A stretch of 64,000 nt of DNA from Larkinella humicola (lineage in GTDB: Bacteria; Bacteroidota; Bacteroidia; Cytophagales; Spirosomataceae). Shown piece after piece: positions 53,177-62,100 of this stretch (positions are counted from its first letter, which is position 1; every line of letters starts with the position of its first letter). The translations under genes were made by a program, and so were the position numbers. Below the pieces are notes generated by a model, which did no database searches, was not told where the DNA came from, and saw nothing but the letters and a program-made list of their open reading frames with translations. The stretch is taken from assembly GCF_008727875.1 (NCBI RefSeq), contig NZ_VTWS01000011.1, positions 124,001 to 188,000 of the forward strand, given 5' to 3'.

Positions 53177-53756
53177 GATAGTTAAAAGTGAAAAGTTAAA
53201 AATTAAAAATAAAACGTCCGGATTCCTCAATTCAACCCACAAGAAGTATTTCTCCCGAGGATTGGTATTATTTTTAACTTTTAATTTTTCACTTTTATCT
53301 CTTTCCTGCGGAAAGTATTCGTTTACCGGCACGACGCTGGACCCGAATATCAAAACCATTACCGTCAACACCTTCACGACTTCGGCGGCTGGTGGCCCGG
53401 CCAATTTGACGTTGACGTTTACGGAGAAGCTGAAAGAATACTACCAGCGGTATACCAACATGAAAGTGGTGCCGTCCAATGGCGACATTGTGCTGGAAGG
53501 TTCCATTACCGGCTATGACGTTTTGCCCGTGGCCGCAACGGCTTCGGACCAGGCGGCTCAGAACCGTTTGCAGGTCACCGTTCAGGTGCGGTTTTCCAAT
53601 TCGAAAGACGAAACAAAGAATTTTGACCAGCCTTTTTCCTTTTACCAGGATTTTCCGGCCAACCAGACGCTTACCCAGAGCGAAAGTCGGCTGGTACCCA
53701 AGATTCAGGATCAATTGGTGTTGGATATTTTCAATAAAACAGCCGCAGACTGGTAG
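53163..53756 (+). CDS. LptE-like outer-membrane lipoprotein
   Basis: From the ATG at 53163 the product is 197 residues with a lipobox LSLSC (Cys49). The mature part opens GKYSFTGTTLDPNIKTITVNTF, the form of Bacteroidota LptE-type proteins that plug the LptD channel for LPS delivery. FTEKLKEYYQRYTNMKVVPSNGDIVLEGSITGYDVLPVAAT is also typical. The first 46 codons are unusual: a palindrome (G) occupies them, its left arm encoding Lys-rich residues 8-17 and its right arm the hydrophobic core 36-46. The n-region is therefore long and the signal peptide may have been built from a repeat. A TTG at 53262 is an alternative short start. The gene overlaps the end of the sigma-54 activator. Confidence 0.8.
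   Translation: MKKTKIVKSEKLKIKNKTSGFLNSTHKKYFSRGLVLFLTFNFSLLSLSCGKYSFTGTTLDPNIKTITVNTFTTSAAGGPANLTLTFTEKLKEYYQRYTNMKVVPSNGDIVLEGSITGYDVLPVAATASDQAAQNRLQVTVQVRFSNSKDETKNFDQPFSFYQDFPANQTLTQSESRLVPKIQDQLVLDIFNKTAADW
53185..53295. repeat. Palindrome G inside the lptE-like coding sequence
   Basis: Arms at 53185-53212 and 53268-53295 pair over 28 positions with two mismatches, separated by 55 bases. The words (aaagtgaaaagttaaaaattaaa) are A-rich quasi-repeats like those of palindromes A and E. Unlike the others it overlaps a reading frame. Confidence 0.75.
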
Positions 53757-53775
53757 AAACCCGGTTTCAATTTGT

Positions 53776-53783
53776 TAAATTTG
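53776..53783 (+). promoter_or_regulatory. -7 box (TAAATTTG) before the 289-residue gene
   Basis: A perfect TAnnTTTG lies 35 bases before the ATG at 53819. It suggests an extra promoter within the miaB-secG gene run. Confidence 0.45.
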
Positions 53784-53818
53784 ACCAAAGCGACACCACC
53801 TCCCTACCCTTCCATCCA

Positions 53819-54688
53819 ATGAACAAATTGGACAAAGAAACCTTTTCCTTCTGGGTAACTCACCCCGAAGAACTGTTACCCACTGATTTACAACAATTAA
53901 AGGAGGCCATTACTGCTTACCCCTATTGTCAGTCGCTGTATTTGCTGGCGGCCAAAGCCACCTCGGTGCACCAAAAAAGTCACGCCATCGAGTATGTCCG
54001 GCAGGCTGCCGCCCACGCCCTGAGCCGCAATGCGCTGCGAAAACTGATCGAAAATGAATTTCAGTGGTCCGAAAACCTGTTGAGTCGCCTGAACGAATTG
54101 TCGCTCAAGCAAGTGCCCATTCCCGACGATTACACGAAGGAAAGCTACGAGCTGTTTAAACGGAAAGCGGAGCAAACCCATACGTTTTTCGCCAATCCCA
54201 TTTTTGATTTTGCCAAATCGGTGGGCGAACTGCCGGTGGTTGAAAGCCCGGCCGACGAGGTCGAAAGCTCCCCCGAGGCAATCGACGTAATCCTGCCGAT
54301 GATCGACGAGGTAATCATTGCCGAGAATGTTCTTCAAACGACGCTGGAGCAACAGGAAGCGGTTGTCGAAGACCCCAAACCGGATTCAGTACCGGACCCC
54401 GAACGGCACCGCCAACTCCGAATCATCGAGGATTTCATCAAACGGGAACCCATGATCCAGCGTCCGCGCATGCACACCAATGAGCAGGCCGATCAGGAAG
54501 ACCTGACCCGGCGGATGCCGGTTAATTCGGGAGCCCCCGTAACGGAAGCCTTCGCCCAGATTCTCGCCCGCCAGGGGAAATCAGAGCGTGCAATCGACAT
54601 TTACGTGAAACTTATGTTGAAAAATCCGGAAAAAAAGGTTTATTTTGCGGAGAAAATTGAGGCCCTGAAGAAGCCGAAAGATCAATAA
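53819..54688 (+). CDS. Conserved hypothetical protein of the lptE-secG neighbourhood
   Basis: The 289-residue protein has a helical N-terminal region (about 1-130; DLQQLKEAITAYPYCQSLYLLAAKATSV), an acidic and variable middle (about 140-210), and a conserved-looking end (VTEAFAQILARQGKSERAIDIYVKLMLKNPEKKVYFAEKIEALK) that forms one TPR-like helix pair. No signal peptide or membrane segment is seen, so it is probably cytoplasmic. I know proteins of this shape in the same gene order in Bacteroidota but not a function for them. A scaffolding role near the Sec or Lpt machinery is only a guess from the neighbours. Confidence 0.72.
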   Translation: MNKLDKETFSFWVTHPEELLPTDLQQLKEAITAYPYCQSLYLLAAKATSVHQKSHAIEYVRQAAAHALSRNALRKLIENEFQWSENLLSRLNELSLKQVPIPDDYTKESYELFKRKAEQTHTFFANPIFDFAKSVGELPVVESPADEVESSPEAIDVILPMIDEVIIAENVLQTTLEQQEAVVEDPKPDSVPDPERHRQLRIIEDFIKREPMIQRPRMHTNEQADQEDLTRRMPVNSGAPVTEAFAQILARQGKSERAIDIYVKLMLKNPEKKVYFAEKIEALKKPKDQ

Positions 54689-54744
54689 ACGACTCCTTTT
54701 ACTTAACAATACGCTTACTTAAATAACCGCAAGGGCAAATCGAA

Positions 54745-55113
54745 ATGCTAACGGCAATCATTGTATTAATTTGTATCTGTACCGTACTTCTGATTTTAGT
54801 TGTACTCATTCAAAATTCAAAAGGGGGCGGTTTGTCCGGCGAATTTGGCGGCCTCGGCTCCAATCAATTGATGGGCGTTAAAAAAACCACCGATTTGCTG
54901 GAACAGATTACCTGGGGCCTCGGCATTGCCATCATGGTGTTGACGCTTTCTACCTACATTGTGATCGACCGAAACCCCGTTGGCACTACCATCAACAGCG
55001 CCAATGTCGACGCTGCGGCAACGAAAACCGTTCCGGGGGCTGGCCTGCAGACGCCTGCCCAACAACAAGCCGCTCCGGCCACGGCACCCCAGAGTGGAAC
55101 GGCGGCCAAATAA
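54745..55113 (+). CDS. secG: Preprotein translocase subunit SecG
   Basis: The 122-residue protein has two membrane segments (about 3-22 and 52-72) with the conserved cytoplasmic loop QNSKGGGLSGEFGGLGSNQLMGVKKTTDLLEQITWGL between them, in several motif pieces. This is the usual SecG hairpin. A Thr/Ala/Gln/Pro-rich tail (about 80-122) is longer than in E. coli but common in Bacteroidota. SecG assists SecYEA in protein export at the inner membrane. A strong terminator follows. Confidence 0.93.
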   Translation: MLTAIIVLICICTVLLILVVLIQNSKGGGLSGEFGGLGSNQLMGVKKTTDLLEQITWGLGIAIMVLTLSTYIVIDRNPVGTTINSANVDAAATKTVPGAGLQTPAQQQAAPATAPQSGTAAK

Positions 55114-55159
55114 TCCGCTCCGCTCGAAAAATTTCAGAAAATCTAAGACATTGACTTTC

Positions 55160-55198
55160 AGACCTGTAGGGATTAATCAACCGTGCAGGTCTTTTTTT
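55160..55198 (+). terminator. Intrinsic terminator after secG
   Basis: Stem agacctg (55160-55166) and caggtct (55186-55192) with a 19-nt loop, followed by a T-run to 55198. It lies 46 bases after the secG stop. Confidence 0.72.
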
Positions 55199-55287
55199 GA
55201 TCATATTTTCTGGTTCAGAAAGTATAAACCCGCGGATCGGTTTCGTTGTAAAGGCAGGTTTTGCATCCTGAATCTTCGTCCAGCCTG

Positions 55288-55875
55288 ATGAGAAAAAGTG
55301 CCTTTGCGCCGATTGCCGCCCTTTTCTGTTTCGTTACCGCTTCCTGTCATCGTCCCTACGCACGATACCAGCCCATCCCCGTCGAGTCGTTTCGCTCGTC
55401 CGGCATCGCCAAACCCGTGATCGCTGACACCGATTCGGTTGTCGTTCAAGCCATCGAGTGGCCCCGAATCGCGACGGCACCCCAAGAATCCGAAGCCCCG
55501 CTGCCGGAATTTTCCGCATCGTCAGCCGTGGTTCCACCCAGCCGGTCGGTTCAGCACCACGCCCGGCAAGCTTCGTCAACGCTGGTCAATCAAGGATTGA
55601 GCACATCCGAAATGAATGCCTTACCACAACCCCGGCCCAAAACCGGTAAGAAGAAAACATTGCGGGAAATTCTGGGTCTGAAACCCCGGAAGAAACTCAA
55701 CTGGTGGCAACGCATCCCGTGGCAACTCAAGGCGTCGATCCCGGTCATTGGTGTCGCCATCGTTTTTGCCATTCTTAACATCACCATCCTGGCCATCATC
55801 TTTGGCGTTCTCGGTGCTTTTCTGCTCATCCGCGGCATGAAACGATCCTTCAAAGTTCGCCGACCTTGGTTTTAA
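55288..55875 (+). CDS. Membrane lipoprotein with C-terminal transmembrane segments, function unknown
   Basis: From the ATG at 55288 (MRKSAFAPIAALFCFVTASCHRP) the product has 195 residues and a lipoprotein-type signal with Cys20. A Pro/Ser-rich middle (about 25-120) is followed by a basic stretch (about 121-145; KTGKKKTLREILGLKPRKKLNWW) and two hydrophobic segments (about 153-168 and 169-185). A lipid anchor plus membrane segments is unusual and suggests a small envelope protein spanning the periplasm. The family is not recognised. A start at 55261 would add nine residues and is less likely. The stop is followed by palindrome H. Confidence 0.6.
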   Translation: MRKSAFAPIAALFCFVTASCHRPYARYQPIPVESFRSSGIAKPVIADTDSVVVQAIEWPRIATAPQESEAPLPEFSASSAVVPPSRSVQHHARQASSTLVNQGLSTSEMNALPQPRPKTGKKKTLREILGLKPRKKLNWWQRIPWQLKASIPVIGVAIVFAILNITILAIIFGVLGAFLLIRGMKRSFKVRRPWF

Positions 55876-55878
55876 ATT

Positions 55879-55975
55879 GGTTTACGGTATTCAGTTTACG
55901 GTTTACGGTGGCTGACGCAAGAGTAAGAAAGCATCGTGTCAGCCACCGTAAACCGTAAACTGAATACTGAAAACC
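55879..55975. repeat. Palindrome H (30-bp perfect core)
   Basis: Core arms at 55887-55916 and 55938-55967 are exact reverse complements with a 21-nt loop; pairing extends 8 bp further with two mismatches (55879-55886 with 55968-55975). The word tttacggt occurs three times in the left side. It fills the interval between the convergent lipoprotein and DUF2490-like genes. Confidence 0.88.
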
Positions 55976-55976
55976 G

Positions 55977-56819
55977 TTAATCAACTTGCGTCGGCAGACG
56001 CTCCCGCTCGCCGTTTTTGCGGTGGAGACGGTACATGACCGATAACACCACGTTATTTTTGTCGCCAATACTGACCGGAGCCTGGTCGTATTGATTGACC
56101 CAGCCCGCCTGTATGATCCAGTTGCGGTCGATCTGGTAACCCAGACCGGCATAGACGCGGTTTCGTTCGAGGTGGGGTGCCTTGAAGTTTAGGAACAGTT
56201 CGTCGTAAATCGACACAAACACGGTTCTGGGTTGGATGGTCATGGCATTCAGCGGAATCATCAGGTTCATCCGGTAACGAACCCGGTTGCGGAATCGGCC
56301 CTGAATGGCCTGATTTTCGGGTGTCGATTCCCCAAACCACCGCTGCTCGACCCGGTAACGATGTTCGAACTTCAACCGCTCCACATTCTGGCTCATGGTG
56401 ATTTGTTCCCATAAGCGGGTTTCAAGCACCTGCGGGCCGTCGGCCAGATCCCGAAAATTATAGGTATGATAGCGGCCCGTCGCCACCATCGCCGAAAAAG
56501 CGGGACCCAAATCGTAGCTGATTCCGCCTTTTACTTCGTAGTAATTGACCTGATCGAAGAGGGCATTCGACCGTACCTGTCCTTCGACGAAACCGCCCCA
56601 GCCCCGTTCGCGGGCGGGCAGTTGAACGGTGCCGATTAACCAGGTGCCCAACGGTTGCGATGGCGGCTGAGTCTGGGCCTGGGCTGCATACGGAAGTAGA
56701 AATAAACAGAATCCCGCCAATCGCCGGACTTTTTTCAGAAAACCGTGACCGGGCAAACCGTCGGTTGAAGGCACAAGGCCATTCACCGCGATTGGCGGAC
56801 AAGAATACGAAGCGATCAT
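55977..56819 (-). CDS. DUF2490-like outer-membrane beta-barrel protein
   Basis: The 280-residue protein has a signal segment at about 30-49 (VRRLAGFCLFLLPYAAQAQ) after a long N-terminal stretch. The mature part shows alternating strands with WLIGTVQLP, WGGFVEGQVRSN, RLKFEHRYRVEQRWF, RNRVRYRMNLMIPL, FVSIYDELFLNF and NRVYAGLGYQIDRNWIIQAGWVNQYD, which fit the DUF2490 barrel family. The function of the family is unknown. A perfect -7 box lies 30 bases upstream of the ATG at 56819, supporting that start even though it leaves about 29 residues before the signal core. Confidence 0.78.
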   Translation of the reverse strand: MIASYSCPPIAVNGLVPSTDGLPGHGFLKKVRRLAGFCLFLLPYAAQAQTQPPSQPLGTWLIGTVQLPARERGWGGFVEGQVRSNALFDQVNYYEVKGGISYDLGPAFSAMVATGRYHTYNFRDLADGPQVLETRLWEQITMSQNVERLKFEHRYRVEQRWFGESTPENQAIQGRFRNRVRYRMNLMIPLNAMTIQPRTVFVSIYDELFLNFKAPHLERNRVYAGLGYQIDRNWIIQAGWVNQYDQAPVSIGDKNNVVLSVMYRLHRKNGERERLPTQVD

Positions 56820-56848
56820 TGAAGGTGACTTGGTGTCGTGATTTTCAG

Positions 56849-56856
56849 CAAAAATA
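56849..56856 (-). promoter_or_regulatory. -7 box (TATTTTTG) for the DUF2490-like gene
   Basis: On the minus strand this is a perfect TAnnTTTG, 29 bases upstream of the ATG at 56819. It also lies between this gene and the next gene upstream on the same strand. Confidence 0.5.
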
Positions 56857-56897
56857 CGAAACCCGTCAACCGAAAAAAACCGCTGACGACCGAATGG

Positions 56898-57290
56898 TCA
56901 GTTAATAAAGCGAAAGGTGAACGGATACTTATAATATTCGCCATTGTTGGCTTTTACCCCGGCAATTACGGAGAAAACAATACTCAGGATGCCCAGAACG
57001 ATCAGAATGGGAAGACCAATGACGACAATGATCAGCAGCAGCGCAATGCAGAACGCAATCGTCATCGTAATCTGAAAATTCACGGCTTCTTTGCCGTGGT
57101 AATCCACGAACGCCGATTTATCCTTTTGAATCTGCCAAACCACCACGGGGCCGATGACATTACCAAAAGGAATGATAAAACCGGCTAAGGCACTAAGGTG
57201 TGCCAGCATCCCCCACATTCGTTCGTCGGAGGGGCTGAGGGGGGTCACCGATGATGGAGGCAACGGGTTGTTGTAGGGTTGGTTTTCCAT
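56898..57290 (-). CDS. DUF4870-like (Tic20-like) membrane protein
   Basis: From the ATG at 57290 (MENQPYNNPLPPSSV) the product is 130 residues. A Pro-rich start is followed by DERMWGMLAHLSALAGFIIPFGNVIGPVVVWQIQKDKSAFVDYHGKEAVNFQI, in motif pieces the signature of DUF4870, and two or three further membrane segments (about 75-115). The short C-terminus ends ANNGEYYKYPFTFRFIN. The family is widespread in inner membranes and has no established role. The frame runs up to 57533, but those 81 codons lack the domain and overlap the divergent Crp/Fnr remnant, so the later ATG is chosen. Confidence 0.85.
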   Translation of the reverse strand: MENQPYNNPLPPSSVTPLSPSDERMWGMLAHLSALAGFIIPFGNVIGPVVVWQIQKDKSAFVDYHGKEAVNFQITMTIAFCIALLLIIVVIGLPILIVLGILSIVFSVIAGVKANNGEYYKYPFTFRFIN

Positions 57291-57384
57291 GATGGTAAGT
57301 GATTTAACGACAACCAAGTACGAGGAAAGAAATGATTTTTGCAATCTTTGTCGAAAAATCAGTTTGTTGATTGAGTCTACCGAA

Positions 57385-57951
57385 ATGGAAACCTTACTGA
57401 GCGCCATCCGGCAACTGCAATCCATCCCGGAACCCTTAGAAAGCGCGTTGCGGCAAACGCTTCGGCGGCACGAACTGCCTAGGCGGCACTGGCTGCTGCA
57501 ACCCTGACAGGTCAGCGAGCGGATTTTCTTCATTGAAAAAGGGCTCGCCCGCGGGTATTATCTGAAAGACGACCGGGAAGTGACCTCCTGGTTTATGAAG
57601 GAATCGGATTTCATTATCTCCATCGTTAGCTTTTATTCCCGACAACCCGCTCAGGAATACATTGAATTGCTGAAAGACAGCGTGTTATGGTCCATAACGT
57701 ACGACCAGCTCCAGCGGTTGTACGACGCCTTTCCCGAATTTAACAAAGTGGGGCGCTTGCTGACCGAACGGTATTATTTGCTGAGCGAACGACGGGCGCA
57801 GAACCTCCGGATGCTGTCGGCTCAGGAACGGTACACGCAGTTGCTGACTGATTTTCCGGATATATTTCGGCGGGTTTCGTTGAAACACATTGCCTCCCAC
57901 CTGGGCTTGTCACCAGAAACCGTGAGTCGGTTACGAGCTAATATAGCCTGA
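57385..57951 (+). pseudogene. Crp/Fnr-family regulator broken by an in-frame TGA
   Basis: One frame runs from the ATG at 57385 to 57951, interrupted only by TGA at 57505-57507. Before it, METLLSAIRQLQSIPEPLES and HELPRRHWLLQP form the start of a cyclic-nucleotide-binding-like domain. After it, QVSERIFFIEKGLARGYYLKDDREVTSWFMKE continues that domain, and the C-terminal HTH (LKHIASHLGLSPETVSRLRANIA) is intact. In relatives a Gly codon (GGA) is expected at the stop, so a single G-to-T change explains it. No helix or Sec context suggests readthrough. A 123-residue C-terminal fragment from 57580 could still be translated. The neighbour downstream is also disrupted. Confidence 0.82.
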
Positions 57952-58037
57952 CTGACTCAAACCGAACTTGATATTTGTCAATTTTTCACGGACTGGCAGT
58001 GGGTTACATTGGCGGTTCACCAAACCTCCTTACCGCC

Positions 58038-58788
58038 ATGTTACCGGTTATTTTTGTCACCTTCGCTTTTTGCTTTCTGCTCGAACGGGTTTTCCCCGGC
58101 TGGAAACTACCACCGGTTCTGACCTGGACCATTCGCGTTCTGGCGGTGAATTTCATTCAGTTGCTTGTGGTTCTGCTGGCGGGTTTTACGTGGGAACAGT
58201 GGTTGTCGAGCCATTCGCTGTTCGCATTGTCCAGGCATGTCAATCCGGTTTGGGGTGGCATCATCGCCTATTTCATCGCGACCTTCGTGTTTTACTGGTG
58301 GCACCGCTGGCAGCATACGGTCGATTTTCTCTGGACGCATTTTCACGGCAGCGGCCGACCGTCAGATTCACCACAGTCCGCAACGGATCGAAGTCATCAC
58401 CTCGTTTTACAAGCACCCGCTGGAAATGACGGTTAACTCGGTGATTGGCAGTTTGCTGGTGTATACGTTGCTGGGTTTGAGTCCCGAAGCCGGGGCAATT
58501 TACACGCTGTGCACGGCCCTGGGTGAGTTTTTTTACCACACCAACGTGAAAACACCGCGCTGGATCGGTTATGTTTTTCAACGCCAAATGCACCGGATTC
58601 ACCACGAGTACAACAAACACACCAACAATTACGGCGATATTGTCTGGTGGGACATGCTGTTTGGAACCTATCAGAATCCGAAAGAGTTCACCTCAACGTG
58701 TGGTTTTGACAACGACAAGGAACAGCAGTTGAGCGACATGTTGCGCTTTCGGGATGTTCACAAAAATCCAACCGAGAAAAGAGAATGA
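58038..58788 (+). pseudogene. Sterol desaturase/fatty acid hydroxylase-family gene, frameshifted
   Basis: From the ATG at 58038 (MLPVIFVTFAFCFLLER) the frame encodes membrane helices and the first His cluster (WWHRWQHTVDFLWTHFH), then drifts into non-family sequence and stops at 58436. The second half continues in the +1 frame from about 58350 with RQIHHSPQRIEVITSFYKHPLEM, HTNVKTP and MHRIHHEYNKHTNNYG, the remaining His motifs, to 58788. Compared with the usual FHQIHHSP, there are about 16 extra bases near 58341-58356 (ggcagcggccgac region). An insertion or indel therefore breaks the gene. Intact homologues oxidise lipid chains using a di-iron site. Translation from an internal start would lack the first His cluster. 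It follows the broken Crp/Fnr gene by 86 bases. Confidence 0.8.
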
Positions 58789-59075
58789 AACCCATTGTTA
58801 CCCTCGAATACTGCCCGAAATGTGGCTGGCTGATGCGCTCGGCCTGGATGGCGCAGGAAATATTAACCACGTTTACCGAAGATGTTCACGGCGTGCTGCT
58901 TCACCCGTCGGAAATCAGCGGGCGGTTTTCGGTTCAGATTGATGGAAAGAAGATTTTCGACCGGAAGGAAGCGGGGCGGTTTCCGGAGATCAAGGAGTTA
59001 AAGCAACTAATCCGGGATGTGGTCAATCCGGAAAAATCGCTTGGTCATTCGGATAAATTGCCCCCAACCCCCTAA
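58785..59075 (+). CDS. SelT/SelW/SelH (Rdx)-family thioredoxin-like protein
   Basis: The 96-residue protein has the redox motif Cys10-Pro-Lys-Cys13 at the end of the first strand (VTLEYCPKCGW), with Cys in place of the Sec of animal SelW. Family features FSVQIDGKKIFDRKEAGRFPEIKELKQLIRDVV follow. Such small proteins are thought to act in thiol redox control. The ATG overlaps the stop of the desaturase remnant (ATGA), which implies former translational coupling. The last residues (KLPPTP) and the stop codon are contributed by palindrome I. Confidence 0.85.
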   Translation: MKPIVTLEYCPKCGWLMRSAWMAQEILTTFTEDVHGVLLHPSEISGRFSVQIDGKKIFDRKEAGRFPEIKELKQLIRDVVNPEKSLGHSDKLPPTP

Positions 59076-59119
59076 AGGGGGCTTTTCATTCGGCCGAAAC
59101 TCCTTCAGGGGGTTGAGGG
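59061..59119. repeat. Palindrome I overlapping the end of the SelW-like gene
   Basis: Arms at 59061-59077 and 59103-59119 pair over 17 positions with two mismatches. Within the left side, ccccc-taaa-ggggg (59068-59081) is a smaller perfect hairpin followed by cttttc. It lies between convergent genes and includes the SelW-like stop codon at 59073-59075. It could end both transcripts. Confidence 0.65.
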
Positions 59120-59126
59120 TATTTTC

Positions 59127-62100
59127 TTACGCCAATTCCACAACCCAGTCGTCCTGCACCACCACCGTTCCCTCTTTCAGGATCACCTGTTTGACGGTTC
59201 CGGCTTTTGGCGCGGCCACGATGCTTTCCATTTTCATGGCTTCGATGACGAACAACGGCTGGTTTTTGGCAATGACATCACCCGGTTTGACCAGAATTTT
59301 GGTCAGACGGCCCTGCAACGGAGAGCCCACGTCGCCGTCCTTGCTGACTTTGGCATTGGCCTCAAACTCGACTTTCTGCGACCGGTCACGCACCTGAACC
59401 TGGCGACTCTGGCCGTTGAGTTCAAACGTCACCATCCGGTTACCCTGTTCGTCGGGTTCCGACACATACAGCAGCCGCACGAGAATGTTTTTGCCCTCAT
59501 CGATCTCGATCAGGATTTCTTCATTCTCCTTCAAACCGTATAGAAATGCCGGTGTTGGAATGATACTGACGTCACCGTGTTCCTGTACAGCCTTGTAGTA
59601 TTCTTCGTAAACTTTCGGATACATCTGGTACGAGAGGTAATCCAGAAAGCCCTCGTTCATCGGAAATTTCTCTTCAAACGATTTGAAGTCTTCCTCAAAA
59701 TTAATCGGGCTCAGTTTTTCATTCGGACGACCGGTCAGCGGTTCTTCGCCTTTCAGAACAATCTCCTGAATTTCCTTCGGAAAACCGCCGTAGGGCTGAC
59801 CCAACTCACCTTTGAAGAAGCCTTTTACCGATTCCGGGAATGAAAGCGATGCGCCTTTCTTCATGACATCCTCCGCCGTCAGGTTGTTGGACGTCATGAA
59901 AAGCGCCATGTCTCCCACCACTTTCGACGATGGTGTCACCTTGACAATATCCCCGAACATCTTGTTGACAACCACGTAGTTTTTCTTCAGCGTTTCGAAC
60001 TTGTCGCCCAGACCCAGCGCAATCGACTGCGGTTTCAGGTTCGAGTATTGCCCACCCGGAATTTCGTTCTGGTACACCTCCGCACTACCGGCCTTCATGC
60101 CCGACTCAAACGGATAATACCATTCCCGAACATCTTCCCAGTAGTTGGAATAGGCATTCAGCGAATTCAGATCGATCGCACTTTCGCGCTCATGGCCCTG
60201 CAACATCGCTACCACCGAGTTAAAATTGGGTTGTGACGTCAGACCCGACAAGGCACCCAGCGCACAATCCACAATGTCGACCCCGGCATCGACCGCTTTC
60301 AGGTACGTTGCCGCCTGAATCGACGAGGTATCGTGTGTATGCAGGTGAATGGGAAGGTTGACGGCCTGCTTCAGTTCCCGCACCAGCACTTCGGCCGCCA
60401 GCGGTTTCAGCAAACCGGCCATGTCTTTAATCGCCAGCAAGTGAGCCCCTTCGTCTTCCAACTGTCGGGCCATATCGAGGTAATACTGTAAGGTATATTT
60501 CTTCTGGTCGGGAGCCAGCATATCGCCGGTGTAGCAAATCGCGGCTTCGGCCAGTGCATCGGTGCGTTCGCGAACGGCCCGGATGCTCACCTTCATGGCT
60601 TCGACCCAGTTCAGGGAATCGAAAATCCGGAAAACATCGATGCCCGATTCCCACGATTTTTCCACAAATTTCTCAATCAGATTGTCCGGATAGGCTGAAT
60701 AGCCTACTGCGTTGGAACCGCGAAACAGCATTTGCAGGAGCATATTCGGCATGGCTTCGCGGAATTTCTTCAAACGCGTCCACGGGTTTTCGTGCAAAAA
60801 CCGCATGGCTACATCGAACGTCGCGCCCCCCCAGACTTCCATCGAGAACAATTCCGGGTGGTTTTTCGCGAAACCTTCGGCCACATTCAGCAGGTCTTTG
60901 GTCCGCACCCGCGTTGCCAGCAGCGACTGGTGGCCGTCGCGGAAAGTGGTGTCGGTGTATAAAACCGGCTTCTGATCACGCACCCATTCCACGAACTTAT
61001 CACGTCCGAGTTCTGTCAGGCGGTCCTTATTTCCTTTCGGATAAGCACCATAGGGGTCAAAAATCGGAATGATCGGCGTCCGGAATTTCTGGGTGGGCCC
61101 TTTCGATCCCGGTTTTACTTTCACTTCCGGATTCCCGTTGACGATCACATCCGCCAGGTAGTTCAGCGCGCGCGTCGAGCGGTCTTTGGGTTTGCGGAGG
61201 TCGAACAGTTCGGGGTGGTTTTCGATGAACGACACCCGGGCGTCACCCGCCTGGAAAATCGGGTGGTCGATGACGTTCATCAGAAACGGAATGTTGGTTT
61301 TCACCCCACGAATCCGGAATTCGACCAACGCCCGTTTCAGCCGTTGGGTAGCCCCGCGGAGCGTTCGACCCCGCGCCGACACCTTCACGATCATCGAATC
61401 GAAGTAGGGCGAAATTTTTACGCCGGGATACGAGCTGCCTTCGTCGAGCCGAATGCCAAAACCGGCCGCGTTGCGGTAGGCAATGATGGTGCCGAAGTCG
61501 GGACGGAACCCGTTGGCGGGGTCTTCGGTCGTAATCCGGCACTGGATGGCGTATCCGTTCAGCGGTATTTCGTCCTGGTGGTTGATGTAAATACCGTTGT
61601 CCGACAATTTATACCCCATCGCCACCAGAATCTGCGTCCGCACCAGGTCAATCCCGGTTACTTCTTCGGTAATCGTGTGCTCGACCTGAATCCGGGGATT
61701 CACTTCGATGAAGTAGATATTTTCCTGTTTATCGACCAGAAATTCCACCGTACCGGCATTGGAATAATTGGCCTGTCGCCCAATTTTCAGGGCATATTCG
61801 TACAGTTTATTTTTCGTTTGCTGCTTCAGACCAAACGACGGTGCCACTTCCACAACCTTCTGAAAACGACGCTGAACCGAGCAATCCCGTTCGTAGAGGT
61901 GAACAATGTTTCCGTGCGTATCACCCAGTAATTGCACTTCGATGTGCTTGGGGTCGATGACGAATTTTTCCAGAAAAATCGTGTCATCACCAAACGCATT
62001 CTTCGCTTCGTTGCGGGCTTCGTTGAATGATTTTTCAAATTCGCCTTCTTCCCGAACCACGCGCATGCCACGTCCTCCCCCACCGGCAACAGCTTTGATC

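Noticed and set aside
57505-57507. TGA as selenocysteine or recoded glycine in the Crp/Fnr gene
   Set aside because: TGA serves as a normal stop elsewhere in the window (for example at the end of the M4 gene), there is no evident stem-loop after the codon, and the expected residue is Gly in a non-catalytic domain. A point mutation is simpler.
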